A stretch of DNA of 64,000 bases from Undaria pinnatifida (GCA_012845835.1 JABAKD010000023.1:2428197-2492196), one strand, 5' to 3'. Counted from the stretch's first letter, positions 9,668 to 20,496 are shown. Numbers and translations: made by a program. Notes: generated by a model not told the origin, from the letters alone.

Positions 9668-12035
9668 TCAGATGCAGCTTGCTCAGCTGCAGAAGCCGCC
9701 GCACGAAATACCGCCCTGGTCTAATCACGTACGCCACGTGGTGCAGTTTGCCTGCCAGCACGAGGACCTCCCGTACCGTCGCCTTGCTCCTCTCCTCGGG
9801 CCACTCCTGGAGCATCTCCCGTAGCTCCGTGATCTTCCTTCCCGGCAAGGATATCGTCATTCTCTCCGTGTCTAAGTCAAAACCCAGTACCTCCTGCCGG
9901 GGGGCCCAATCCGTCACCTTTTTATGTGACAGCAGAGGTTCCTCTCCAACTGCCCTCTCCCCCATCGCTTGGTGGTGATTCGACGCCAGTGCCTGCGACA
10001 GCACTAAACACCTTCCCCCGCCTGCTTCCCACTGCACCTCCACCGAAACCGCATCATCCATGAAAAAGACCACCCACGCTGGGTCCTCCTCCCCTCCCCC
10101 TTCCGCCTCCGCGACTATGCAGCCCCGCGGCAGCGGCTCCACTGCTACTCCCGTATGCCCCGCGACTTGGACATGCGCTGTGGCCTCCTTTCCAGCAGCT
10201 AGGATCGTCGCCGATGCTCTTGTCGTCTGCCTCTGTGCCTGCTGGATCGCGCTGGCGATCACACCCCACCACCCTGGGCTCCCCCTCCATCCGAACTGCA
10301 ACCGCAGGTCGATAAACAAATACCCTCCCAGCACGTACCCGAAGTTTGCTGCCCCTGCTGGATCCACTCCCACCTGTCGAAAGGCACTCTTCACGTCCAT
10401 TTTTTGTATCAGGATCCTTTTACCGGTCCCGAATTTGTTCCGCAGCCCCAGCACCCTCTTGATAATTTGGCCCATCACGCCCGCCAGGTGGCATTCTGGA
10501 ATCTGGTCCCAGTCCGTCGTCTCATTAACCGGCCGCCCCCCCCCCCCGGGTTGCTCCGGTTCGCTGCTGAACGTCGACACCCCTTCCTTTACGCTGTGGA
10601 ATGGTTTCCCCCATTGACTCTCCACCCTTCCCAACGCATCCCGCCCCATCTTCGTGTGCCCGTCCGTCGCTAACCTCGCCATGTACAGGATCACCCCCAG
10701 AGTAGCCTCCACCCTGTCTGGCAGGGCTGTCCCCCCCTCACTCCGGCGCTTCCCCGACTTCTCTGTCCTCGAATACATGGTCATGTCTAGGTCGGAAAAA
10801 CGCATCAGGTCCCCCTCTCCTTTCCTGTTCATAAAGAACCGCTCACTACACAACGATGACATCGCCCGTTCCTTCACCGAACCCCATGGTGGTACTCCCC
10901 CATCTGCCCTGATTACCCCCCACATGACCATCCCCATGTCCATCACCTGCGCCCATGACGACGGTTCCGGCTCCCTGAAGTAACTGCTGGGCCCTGGTCC
11001 CCCGTCCGCTCCCGTTTCGCCCCGCTTCCACCCTTCACCCCCAAACCTTTCTCGCCTTCCCCACCCCGGTGCCACCTCCTTGTCCGCCCATCTTCGCTTC
11101 TCATTAGCCCTTCCTCTCGTCGTCCCCCAGTAGCCGTCTTCGGCCATTTGCCTCGTCCCTGCTCCTCTACCCTTTTCGTCACTAAACCACCAATCTTCTT
11201 CTGCTGCCCTATCCTTGTGCTGGCGTTTCCCTTCTCCCCCCTGTATCCACCCTCCATGTTCCGGTCCTCCCCTCCTGCCTCCCCAATATCCGCCCTCGGC
11301 TGAAGGTTCTGTGATCGGACCTCCACCCCTTCCTTCCCACCCTTCTCCGTGTTCCTGTCCCCTCTGCCTCCAGTAGCCGTCCTCAGCTGTGGGTTCTATT
11401 TGCGGGCCCCTGCCTCCTGCTTCCCATCTCCCGACCTCTTGGCTTTGGCTTCGTCGTTCGGCGGCATTCTTTGAGAGGAACATTTGTCTCGTTCTTCCCC
11501 TAGCCTCCCCAGCCTCCGTGTCATGTGAAACCCCCCTGCGTTCGCAGGGGTGGCCCATGTTTCTCCGTCCCTCCGGCTGGTGGTGCTGGTCTTGCCTCCT
11601 CGGCTCTTTGTGCTGCTCCTGCTGTTGTGGGTTACTCGCGGGTTCATCCATTTCGGTCATGTCCTTACTCGTGTCTCTCGCGCGCATCCGTCTACCAACC
11701 TCCTTTTCGACCTCGCTCTCAAATATTGCCTTCCACCTCTCTTCCGCCCTTCTACTCTCACTCTCATCTCTCTCCCTTCCCAGTTCTTCCTGACGTTGGT
11801 TCTCACCGTTACCCTCCTTGTCGGCGCCTGCTGTTTGGTCCCCCGGCTTCCGTATCTCCCGCACGTGCTCGTCACTCCGCTTCGATCTCCTTGCTTCCTC
11901 CCTCCTCTCCAGCTCTTCTTTCCGCATACCCTCCGTCTCTTCCAGCTCCTTCCGCAGCTTCCTGATCTTCACCTGGAAACTTGCTTCCCGTTCCTGTGAT
12001 GATGACATGTCCTCGTACACCTCCCTCCCAGCCAT
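9471..12035 (-). CDS. DIRS Gag-like region fused to reverse transcriptase
   Basis: An 854-codon open frame. Residues 1-150 are highly charged and likely coiled coil (Glu/Arg/Lys heptad-like). Residues about 190-330 are Gly/Trp/Arg-rich with repeated EDGYW or EGGYW units, suggesting a nucleic-acid-binding Gag-like part. The reverse transcriptase occupies the C-terminal half: MDVKSAFRQV (first catalytic Asp), a QFGWRGSPGWWG block, and FFMDDAVSVEVQW with the paired Asp in FMDD where YxDD is usual, followed by a thumb-like LGFDLDTERM segment. It starts at an ATG 6 bp inside the A1 boundary. It is open throughout except at the G-run where the RNase H frame takes over. This is the largest intact frame in the window. 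Confidence 0.87.
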   Translation of the reverse strand: MAGREVYEDMSSSQEREASFQVKIRKLRKELEETEGMRKEELERREEARRSKRSDEHVREIRKPGDQTAGADKEGNGENQRQEELGRERDESESRRAEERWKAIFESEVEKEVGRRMRARDTSKDMTEMDEPASNPQQQEQHKEPRRQDQHHQPEGRRNMGHPCERRGVSHDTEAGEARGRTRQMFLSKNAAERRSQSQEVGRWEAGGRGPQIEPTAEDGYWRQRGQEHGEGWEGRGGGPITEPSAEGGYWGGRRGGPEHGGWIQGGEGKRQHKDRAAEEDWWFSDEKGRGAGTRQMAEDGYWGTTRGRANEKRRWADKEVAPGWGRRERFGGEGWKRGETGADGGPGPSSYFREPEPSSWAQVMDMGMVMWGVIRADGGVPPWGSVKERAMSSLCSERFFMNRKGEGDLMRFSDLDMTMYSRTEKSGKRRSEGGTALPDRVEATLGVILYMARLATDGHTKMGRDALGRVESQWGKPFHSVKEGVSTFSSEPEQPGGGGRPVNETTDWDQIPECHLAGVMGQIIKRVLGLRNKFGTGKRILIQKMDVKSAFRQVGVDPAGAANFGYVLGGYLFIDLRLQFGWRGSPGWWGVIASAIQQAQRQTTRASATILAAGKEATAHVQVAGHTGVAVEPLPRGCIVAEAEGGGEEDPAWVVFFMDDAVSVEVQWEAGGGRCLVLSQALASNHHQAMGERAVGEEPLLSHKKVTDWAPRQEVLGFDLDTERMTISLPGRKITELREMLQEWPEERSKATVREVLVLAGKLHHVAYVIRPGRYFVRRLLQLSKLHLNGQEKRGGGGGMGKGQEEGRGKEGSISDGRVHGGRGMVEMVPDGGLGRAGGRVGGTVLPVRETAS

Positions 12036-12040
12036 GATTC

Positions 12041-12342
12041 AGATTGCGATTGGTGTCTCCCCGTGCCACCTCTCTCCCCTTTACCCCTGCTGACGTCTTC
12101 TCCCTACTGCTACTGCTGCTGCTGTCGCTGCCGCGTGGGCGCTACTCCCTTCTTCGTCTACCGTGCGTTGTGTCAGCTACTCGCTGCTGGTGTGCTGCTG
12201 CTGTGCTACGTTGTTGCTGCTGAAGTCCTCCTATTTTTGCTATCCCTCCCCCTGGAACCACCCCCCCCCTCCTATGCTACCCGGATCTCCGATATTTCCT
12301 CTTCGTTCCGCCAAACTCCAGACTGTTCCGACATTCTTACAT
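12041..12342 (-). repeat. DIRS repeat A1 (outer)
   Basis: 302 bp identical by eye to A2 (7,229-7,530). It forms the promoter-side end of the element, immediately upstream of the Gag-RT ATG on the minus strand. Confidence 0.85.
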
Positions 12343-12700
12343 ATTTTTTAGACATTTAAAACACGATAGGGCTTAATTTGGTTTAGAGCCAAAAATATAG
12401 GCATATCGTCAGGCTTAAATACGTCTAGTAATGTTTGTAATTTTGCGGTGGCATACTCTCGAGCGTTTGTTTCTTTGCTTTACTTTTTTACTAGTTCGTT
12501 TGGTTTCTTGATCGGCATTTTATTGCTTTTGTTTCTGTTCGTTTTGCCAGCTGGAAATTTATTTTTGTAGTGTGGGTTCACCTAAAATGTGACACAAGTT
12601 ACCGACGATATCCAACAACTTCGCGACACAAATTACCGACACCAAAGCGTTTCGTGACAAAATAACTCCCAAACCATGGAATCATGACATTTTCATGTAA
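12343..12700. other. AT-rich flank, no gene
   Basis: Contains a fragment related to the repeat near 2,246-2,280 (TTTGCGGTGGCATA) and a CGTATTTAAGCC-type motif seen inverted near 5,765. The DIRS element therefore landed in older repeat DNA. Confidence 0.4.
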
Positions 12701-13800
12701 CAGAATCTCGAGACAAGACCCAGCAGGTAGAGCCATCTCTTCGGCCTTTGGCCCTGGCTTTAGCATGGCCGCTGACACTCCAGGCAGCCTCTGCTGTAGG
12801 CATGAACGAGTGCGGTTGATTCACAGCGAGCTATCCCGCTGTGCTCGCTTCTATGTGGCCATTGTCCACGCCATTTATTTATTTCATGTAACCTCCCTTC
12901 TGTTTTGAGCTCGTCGTCGTGCCGTCGAGGTACGAGGAAACCCTCACGTACCGGGTGAGGACAGCAGTATGTACGACGAGCATGAACGCCTACTGACGGC
13001 ATTTGTCCACGCCATTTATTTATTTCATGTAACCTCCCTTCTGTTTTGAGCTCGTCGTCGTGCCGTCGAGGTACGAGGAAACCCTCACGTACCGGGTGAG
13101 GACAGCAGTATGTACGACGAGCATGAACGCCTACTGACGGCATTGGCAAACACACAACATCAGGTGCAGCAGCAGTAGTAGCCGAAAGGCGAAACTTCTA
13201 GCACATACTGCAGCAACTAGTAGCAATCAGAACCACAGCAGATAGCTCAAAGTGCAGTAGTACGAATGCAGTTGGCAAGTTTGGTCGTACACGCATTACT
13301 CTGCCTAATAGTTTAAATATGGCAGCATCTCGGGACAAAACCAACCAGGTAGAAGAGCCGTCTCTTCGGCCTTTGGCCCTGGCTTCAGCACGGCCGCTGA
13401 CACTCCAGGCAGCCTCTGCTGTAGGCATGAACGAGTGCGGTTGATTCGCAGCGAACTATCCCGCTGTGCTCGCTTCTATGTGGCCATTGTCCATGCCATT
13501 CCATGTCACCTCCCTTCTGTTTTGAGCTCGTCGTCGTGCCGTCGAGGTACGAGGAAACCCGTACGTACTGGGTGAGAACAGCAGTATGTACGACGAGCAT
13601 GAGCGCCAACTGACGGCATTGGCAAACACACAACATCAGGTGCGGCAGCAGTAGGTGAAGGGCGAAACTTCTAGCACATCACATACTGCAGCAACTAGTA
13701 GCAACCAGAACCACAGCAGACAGCTCGAAGTGCAGTACGAGTGCCGTTGGCAAGTTCAGTCGTACACGCATCACTCTGTCCAATATATAACAACCGTTTT
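12700..13800. repeat. Tandem pair of about 480-620 bp units with a nested 141 bp duplication
   Basis: Unit 1 (about 12,708-13,320) and unit 2 (about 13,328-13,795) share GACA-AGAC-CAGCAGG-type starts, CTTCGGCCTTTGGCCCTGGCTT, GCCGCTGACACTCCAGG and a GCAGCAACTAGTAGCAA tail. Unit 1 alone contains an exact-looking head-to-tail duplication, 12,862-13,002 and 13,003-13,143. The duplication length is a multiple of three, so it keeps a minus-strand frame open (13,155-12,760), but unit 2 does not preserve that frame. I treat the whole as non-coding. Confidence 0.75.
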
Positions 13801-14156
13801 ATGATCATATTGATGGAGAAAAAAATACCAGGTATTACATATATTTTCTGTAAGAATGATACGTCGTACGAGCGGACGTTCTGATTCTTGTGCCGTGAGA
13901 CCATCGAGCACACCGCATGTTTTACCCAAACAAGAGCCAACAAGAGGCAGCGCACAGGGGCCCCCAACACAGAGACACGTGACAACCACGGCCAGCTGTC
14001 GATCGCGTAATTCGCCAGTAGTCCGTGATTCGGTGGGTGTATCGGAAGTCGTTCGTAGTACTGCTGTAGATCGTCGAAAAACCACGTGGCATCGTGCTGG
14101 TGGCAAGATTCGCCAGTAGATCCCCCAAAATACATTTACCTTTTTTTCTTTTTCTT
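13801..14156. other. No gene recognised
   Basis: Minus-strand frames of up to 200 codons run through here into the adjacent repeat. They have no family motif and no counterpart in the other copy of that repeat. Confidence 0.35.
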
Positions 14157-14539
14157 GGCCCCATGCACCCATTTCGTTTCCTCTCTCTTCTTTGTTTCTT
14201 TTTTCCAATTGACTTGCGTCTGTTGTGCGCATGCGTAGTGATAGATACCACGTGTAATATATACGTGGTAGTCTTTCTTGGATGGCAAGCGGTATAATAG
14301 TCGTTTTTTCCAGGCGCGAGTAATGAGACGTATGCACCGGTATGGACCTGGCACATCGTAGACTGACTCCCGAATTCACTTTTATATGTTTCTGGTTGAG
14401 GCATGAATTGCGTCAGCTGTGATTTATGCGTGCGCCACCTTTGGTTTGTGTTTTTCCCCTAGGGTATTCCTCAGCTCCAGAGTGACTGGAGCCTGTCCTG
14501 TGACCGCGGACTTGATTATGCGAGTTAAAGAGAGAACGA

Positions 14540-14660
<121 letters not shown>

Positions 14661-15234
14661 TGAAATATTGCCTGTTTCTTGACCTTTCAGCTGCTTCCTG
14701 CAAATTTGTTTTTTTTTCTGCCAACACAATTTTGAACTTTTTCGCGATTTTTTCTTTCTTTTTGTCTAGTAAGTTGAACTTCCCACTGCCGGTAATTTGC
14801 CGCCTGTGCATTAGTTGCGGAACGGTCCAGCTTTAGCTATTCTTTGATTCGCACCATTTGTTTTGTACTCGACGAAGCTTCAGCGGCTGACATCTGGGCT
14901 TGGCTCATCAGCTCGACACCGCCCAGCACCCCATCGCGGCGCTACAGCTTACAGCAACGAAGCGCCGTGCAGTGCCCTGCGATGCCCTGCGGCTCAGCTC
15001 AGCAGCGCACCGCTAGCTCAGCAGAGCGACGCGCTATGCTTTGCCGTGCGCTGCCGTCGCGGTCGTTCGTTATTCATGATATCTAAAACTCCGCGTACGT
15101 TGATCTTTAGGTATTTGGCGCTTTATTCTATACACATCGCGTCAACCATCGTAATATCATACAATAACATGGGGGAGGGAATGTATTCTCCATGCAAAGA
15201 TCCTGTTTTGTATTATTAATCAATTGTCAGCCGG

Positions 15235-15311
15235 CCGCCCCGGTGGTCTAGTGGTTTTACCCTCGAACACCACTAACGTTTGGTTGTTCTTGAGTTCGAC
15301 ACCCACCACGA
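15235..15311 (+). repeat. tRNA-derived SINE head, copy 2
   Basis: CCGGTGGTCTAGTGG includes a textbook box A (TGGTCTAGTGG, about 15,244). GAGTTCGACACCC (about 15,292) matches box B. The D-arm side is strongly tRNA-like, but the anticodon arm is not intact, so this is a SINE head or tRNA pseudogene rather than a tRNA gene. A related module, box A TGGCGTATTAGG, is in the SINE at 22,203-22,560. Confidence 0.55.
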
Positions 15312-15532
15312 CAAGATTTGACTTTATTTGCAAAAGGAAAAAAAAGAAAAAGGGATCAACTGCTGAGAGCGCCTAGCAGCGTGGGTTGGTTCGACGCGAG
15401 TCGACGAGGGAAGAAAATGCTGGATTCTCCTCGCGGTAAAAATGAAAGCACGTGCCGAAGTGGGGAGGAAGGAGGAGGGCCCGCTATTGACCCCGGATCT
15501 GAGTCACTACTGGGAGGGAGCGCGAGAGTGGT

Positions 15533-15743
15533 GCGGGGATAAAGAAGACCACCGATAGGGATAGCTTACGCTATACCTACAATGGGACCCGAAGGGTGTG
15601 CCAGCTAGCGTTGGGCTGCAAAAGCAACTGAGTTAAATCGACACACGACGCGTATGAAAATATGTGGAAGTGTGGTGAGCTAAAGCTTTATTTTTCCCCA
15701 TACGCCGGAGGATAAACGAAAAAAAAAGGGGGGGCGGGGATAA
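15533..15743 (+). mobile_element. SINE-like retroposon copy A with 10 bp target duplication
   Basis: The body (15,543-15,733) starts AGAAGACCACCGATAGGG, contains GTGTGCCAGCTAGCGTTGGG and TTAAATCGACACACGACGCG, and ends in an A-rich tail. GCGGGGATAA flanks it on both sides (15,533-15,542 and 15,734-15,743). Copy 1 of the host element has the uninterrupted site (about 4,592-4,606). Related copies are at 19,284-19,440 (5'-truncated) and 40,362-40,555. An A-rich 3' end, a target duplication and 5' truncation point to LINE-type target-primed integration. Confidence 0.8.
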
Positions 15744-16540
15744 TAAATGGGATGAAGAAAAAAAATGTTGCAAAGGTATATTATTATTACTACCAGTGAA
15801 TAATATGTCAGTCTCTATAAAGTACGCACGGCACTATCAGCAGTCGACACTCCGGATATTATGTATTAAGGGGACGCGTCCAATTCCGACAACGTGAAAG
15901 CCCCCACGAAGAAAATGCAGCAGACACACATATCCCGCCTTCCCGAGAAAAAACAGAGAAGAGGCGCTACGATAACCTCCCGTGCGAGCAAAGCCACCCT
16001 CGCACCAATTTTAGACAACGCCGCCTCAACGAGAGATCGCTCTCCTCTTCTACGTTTTCCTCCTCGCCCGCGACCACGCAGACCAATCAATGCGACAGCC
16101 TTCACGTAAAAAACAAAGCAATCTTCTTCCAAAACCTCGCCGGCTGGCATGTCCTCATGTCGACGTTTGATGCAAACAGACTTTGCATCCTGTCGACTTC
16201 GAACCTCCATTGCCACGGGGACAGCAGTGCAGTCTCTTCATTAATGCCAAGGCCTCTTTTGTTTCGCCTAGAGGCGACGCAGGTTCTCAATAATACTCTT
16301 TTCGGTATTATTTTTGTTTGATAGACGCCAACTGTTACTTGACGGCGCATTTAACATAGTTTGTTTCGCCTATCCTTGCCTTCTTTGTTGTATACTATTA
16401 CGTTTTTTCTTTTGTCAAAGCATGACTTTCAGAATCCCATGTTCGTATTAAACTCTTGGCATTGCTTTAAAGTTCAATGGATGCCAAATCGGACAGCTAC
16501 ACCTAAAGTTGTCGAAGTGCTGCCCTGCCCTACCCGAGGC

Positions 16541-16568
16541 ATGGGCGCCGGCGAATGCCGGCGCCCAT
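16541..16568 (+). other. Terminal hairpin of the 2.1 kb element, copy 2
   Basis: Perfect 12 bp stem identical to that of copy 1, but with loop GAAT instead of GGAT. Confidence 0.75.
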
Positions 16569-16582
16569 GCGGAGCTCTTGTA

Positions 16583-16745
16583 TAAAATTAATATACACTC
16601 CAGCTGTGAGATAGAAGATTTTGTCGAAACTCATCTTTGCAATCTGTATGTGATACCCCAATCGCGCGTATTACGGGTTGTGTGTCATCATCAAGGATAT
16701 AGGTCGGCGACTCCCCTTGCAACTACAATGTAGCTATCATGGTCA
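16583..16745 (+). repeat. Dispersed repeat S, left-half copy
   Basis: Matches about 1,722-1,890 (ATACACTCCAGCTGTGAGAT onward). It begins immediately after the element terminus. Confidence 0.65.
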
Positions 16746-18227
16746 ACAGAGGGTATATGTACAGTAACGGATTCTCGTGGGAAGACAACAACGATAGTAA
16801 CGTCATCAAAAAACAAAATCAACAACAAAAAGTCAGCCTTGATTGGGGTGCGTTCTTCCAACGCTATCAATAACACTGCTGCTGCATGCAGTTATTGCGT
16901 CGATTTTTGTGATTTTGGTGCTGATTCTGATTATATTTGTGTAGACATTGTAGTCAATGTTAGTCGTTGTCAACATTTTTCTTGGGTTCCAATGTTATTT
17001 AACAGCAGCCATTTTTTTTCACTGATGTGCATCGCACATGCATTTTCCTCTCGGTGCCATCTAACATCTACTAAAATACTGCTTGCTCTGCGGTAACCGA
17101 TTCTTCAGCAGAGAAAACCCTCAATGTTTTTTTTCGTGTGTTGCCAGGTCGAGGTCTCGCTTTAAGGTTCTCCCTGCAAGAGAACAAGAGGGAACCCTCT
17201 TCCTTCTCCTCATCACCACGCCACATAGTAGCTGAGTACCACAAACGTATGCTGCTGAAAAGGGCGAACAAAGAGCCAAGTAGTGTTCGGGTGTCCCGGC
17301 CGCGGGAACCCGCGGTACCTGGGGTCCCGGGATCCCGGCACTCCAAGTCCCGCGGTCCTCCCGGGACGAATCCGGGGCGACCGCATGAAAAATTGCCCGG
17401 ATACCGGTTCCGAGGTTTGGTCTCGGGGCGCAACCCTAACAAGGAGCAAGCCGTGTAAAGTGTAAAAGGCGTCACTCCACTGTTAAGGGTCTCCTTGCAC
17501 CGACCCATGTCTCGTACAAGCATCTGTCTGGCGTTGGTACTATCTGCTACCAAAATCCCTACCCACCTTCAGCTTGACTGAAGTGCCCCGACCAACCTTG
17601 GGCGTCGTCTCTACATCACTTTTTCGTTTTTGTGGACTCCCTGGATCGAGATATTAGGCTCATCGTGCGGGACGTGCTCCTTTCGCAAAGTTTTCATATC
17701 GGTACAGAAGAAATAGAAGACGCTTAGTCTGTGCCTCTGTCCCACTATCTCTTGAAAAAAAAAAAAAGACATTGTTTCTGTTTTACTCGTATGTTCAACA
17801 GCGCCGCCCACCCTGGCCCACGCTTCGTTAACCCCCGTGGCGTACTAGGTGGGGGTTAATCGCTCCGCGCGTATACATGAAACTGCTTGCTTGTGCATTC
17901 GATTGTTTCTGTGTTCCATTTTGTTGTTAAAACACTGAGTAACATCAGCCGATGGTAAACATTTGAGTCTGAATTGTACTCTTGACAAGCGCGAAGGCAG
18001 AACTTGGCGGCACCGGCTGGAACCACTCGGCGCCACGTCTTCCTTTAAGACCACGGGGGTCCCACGCGTTCCCAGGCCCCCGGATATCGGATAACTCAAG
18101 TATCTAGAGGTTTTTTGTTAACAGAAAAACACTTCCCTAGGCTAAGCTGCGTTCAAAGCTTTGGCTGGTTCGTGGAAAACATACCCGGAAACGCATGAAA
18201 AACATGGCTTAATCTATTCAATGACAG
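16746..18227. other. No gene recognised; GC-rich inverted repeat copy
   Basis: About 17,280-17,450 is the diverged reverse-complement copy of the 675-835 block. The minus frame across it (17,553-17,071) is Gly/Arg/Pro-rich and repeat-derived. The remainder shows no motif. Confidence 0.4.
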
Positions 18228-18625
18228 TGATGTTCAGGAGACGGAGTAGCAACAACAGCCCCGAGCTGTGTGTTTAGACAAAGTGCTGCCCTCTGCCGTA
18301 TACCCGACCTAAATGAAGATGTTTATGTTTTGAATATTATAGCGGTACCCACGAGAAAAAACGCAGAGAAGACGGGGAGAGGTGGGTGTAGAGAAGAGTG
18401 AGCTGGAGGGGGGCACAAGCTGCTCCCCACCACGCTCGCCCACGAGCCATAATCCTCCGTACCTCCCCGAACCACAATGTAACATTTTTCACTATGGCGG
18501 ATACCCCGCAATGTCCCGTTCGCTGTAGCCAACAGACTTTTCAAATGTTTTTCCTTTGCTACCGTACATCCCGTAACACCCGGAGTACAACACTATATAT
18601 TGGTTCATATTAGCTATAAATAACA
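18228..18625 (-). repeat. Copia 3' LTR
   Basis: About 398 bp, TGATGTTCAG...ATAACA in plus orientation. It aligns along its length with 24,191-24,615. The polypurine tract AGGGAGGG (minus strand) lies directly beside its right edge. Confidence 0.8.
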
Positions 18626-18762
18626 CCCTCCCTAGGTGTATCAGCCAACAAAACTAGGCGTCGACACGGTGGGTATCAGGAAAACGTAGATCGAACCGCC
18701 TACCATTAAAGCCTGCCTCCAATAGCGGGGTCCACTAGAAAGACCAGGAAAATATTGACTCT

Positions 18763-19741
18763 TTATCTCCCGCCCAAAAGGAAATCGCGGTGTCTTTCGA
18801 AACTCTCCCTACCAATAGCTTTCGTCAGGATACCGGCATTCTGATGTTCCGTTCGAAGATACTGCACTGAGATGTCACAACAGGCAGCTAGCTCCCGGAC
18901 AAAATGGTAGCGTACGTCAATGTGCTTCCTATTGGACGAGCTCAAGGGGTTTTGAGCTAAGTCTATCGGCCCCCTTGTTGTTTTCGTATACGCTGATACT
19001 CATCGGCTCCAGACCGGGCATCAGAAATGCCCGTATACCCCTCACAAACGAGCCTTCTTGACCCCATTTGCCGCTGCTCGATTTCTACGTAATCTGCAGC
19101 AGTGGTAGATAAGGTGACACACTTCTGTGTTCTAGAGAATCAAGACACTAGCGTACTCCAGCAGAAAACAGATATAACAGAAACGAAACGCCTGCCTGCG
19201 CCTTGTGAGCGTAGTCCGCGTCCACGCACGTCTCTAAATCAAACTCCATCTGCACCGACTCTAAGTCACTATCCCTCCTGAAAGGTAAGCCTTCAAGGGT
19301 GTGCCAGCTAGCGTTGGGCTGCGAAAGCAACTGAGTTAAATCGACACACGACGCGTATGAAAATGCGTGGAAGTGTGGTGAGCTAAAGCTTTATTTTTCC
19401 CCATCCGCTGGAGGATGAAAAAAAAAAAAGAAAAAAAGAGTTAAGCCTAAATCCGACGTGGCATCCAGATACTCGAGTATCTCCTGTGTCGCCATGTATT
19501 GAATCGGCTTGGGATCATGAAAAAAACGGGCGACTGCCCGAACTGCATCTGCGTTATCGGACCTCGTCTGGTTCGCGATCAACATAAGGCTCCCCACGAT
19601 CTCGCGCAACGGCATATTCACCACGTGCCTGAAGTTCAAGAAAGGGGTTGCGGGAATGGGCCTGGATTTCGAAACGCCAACGTGATTCGGTACTCTGAAT
19701 GAACTGAGTCTGTTAAATGTCCAAAGTACCTTTCTCCCCAT
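18763..19741 (-). pseudogene. Copia RNase H and connection region, broken
   Basis: Fragments in order: a segment with LREIVGSLMLIANQTRSDN and HDPKPIQYMATQEILEYL (19,741-19,441), a segment with FDLETCVDADYAHKAQ (about 19,270-19,160), and the RNase H end with NRKHIDVRYHFVREL and ILTKAIGRESFERHRDF (18,945-18,763). These are diagnostic copia C-terminal motifs. A 157 bp SINE-like retroposon splits the first two pieces between the codons for GLT and F. Further stops and shifts exclude function. Confidence 0.85.
19284..19440 (+). mobile_element. SINE-like retroposon copy B, 5'-truncated, in copia RNase H
   Basis: Matches copy A from GGGTGTGCCAGCTAGCG to GGAGGATGA and ends in an A-rich tail, but lacks the first 50 bp or so. 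TAAGCCT occurs on both sides (AGGTAAGCCT left, AGTTAAGCCT right), consistent with a target duplication of about 10 bp carrying one substitution. On the minus strand the flanking codons read GLT and GLPF, as expected if a single GLTF was duplicated. Confidence 0.75.
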
Positions 19742-19744
19742 CCC

Positions 19745-20496
19745 TTATGTACTAACTGCCCATGTACCATTCTCTATCTCCCCGAGATGTTTGGTAGGAC
19801 ATATCTGATTGAGGGCACAAACTACCACATCAGCCACCTTCTCAGTAGCTGCAATCTTGATGTCGTCCAGATGAAAGACCAACATCGCCACAACGTCACC
19901 AAAAACTATCAGCCGAAACACACAGGGATCTACCAAGCATTGCTCGAAACCACGCCCCACCAGAGTTGACGACGACATCTGATACCACGCTCGACTACTC
20001 TACTTCGTGAAATATAGGGCCTTGTTCAGGAGAACTACCTTGCTGGCCAGATACTGATCCACACCCGGGGCGAGGTCGAAAGTAGATATCGGTTGTCTAA
20101 CTCCGACTAAATGAATGCCTGGTCTACATCTAAGTGCCTCAGGTCCCAGTCGAGCTTACATGCCATGGCTGCCACCAACCTGTTGAAAGTTGCGGAGGCT
20201 GTAGGGGTAAACGTTTCGAAGTAGTCTACCCCCTATATCTGGCTGTTGCCCATAGCTAACATACGGGCATTTGCCCTGTCAACCGTTTCATGCGAGTTAC
20301 TATTCCATTTGTATAGCCACTTGGCATTTACGATATTGCGTCCCTCAAGAACTTCAGTCACTTCCGCAAAGGTTCCGGCCGCCACGAGCCCATGAAACTC
20401 CTTTGACACATTGCATTCCCCCACACGCAGTAGTACTCTGATGAGCACCCCGCAGGGTACGAAATATGCTCCAGCCCCGCTTCCCGGACGAGACAT
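19745..20496 (-). pseudogene. Copia reverse transcriptase, broken
   Basis: The N-terminal part has EFHGLVAAGTFAEVTEV, NIVNAKWLYKWNSNSHETVD and RANARMLAMGNSQI, characteristic of the copia RT entry region. Further on, VVAMLVFHLDDIKIAA carries the catalytic Asp pair as LDD where VDD is usual. At least one in-frame stop and several frame changes lie between these pieces. Confidence 0.85.

Larger units (their letters stand above)
6957..12342 (-). mobile_element. DIRS/PAT-like tyrosine-recombinase retrotransposon, full length
   Basis: Read on the minus strand the order is A1 (12,342-12,041), ORFs, B1 (7,741-7,530), A2 (7,530-7,229), B2 (7,168-6,957). This is the split-direct-repeat architecture of PAT/Ngaro-type DIRS elements, which replicate through a circular intermediate resolved by a tyrosine recombinase. 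Internal ORFs give a charged Gag-like region plus reverse transcriptase, RNase H and tyrosine recombinase, with no DDE integrase or protease. A1 and A2 (302 bp), and B1 and B2 (212 bp), look identical by eye, which suggests a recent insertion. No target-site duplication is evident, as usual for DIRS elements. A 60 bp unique spacer (7,169-7,228) separates A2 from B2. Confidence 0.88.

Noticed and set aside
12760-13155. 131-codon frame with an internally duplicated 47-residue unit
   Set aside because: The repeat comes from a 141 bp DNA duplication in a non-coding tandem array; the other unit does not keep the frame.
15235-15311. Functional tRNA gene
   Set aside because: The D and T arms look right, but the anticodon arm does not fold and the sequence is duplicated inside a repeat; it is better read as a SINE head.
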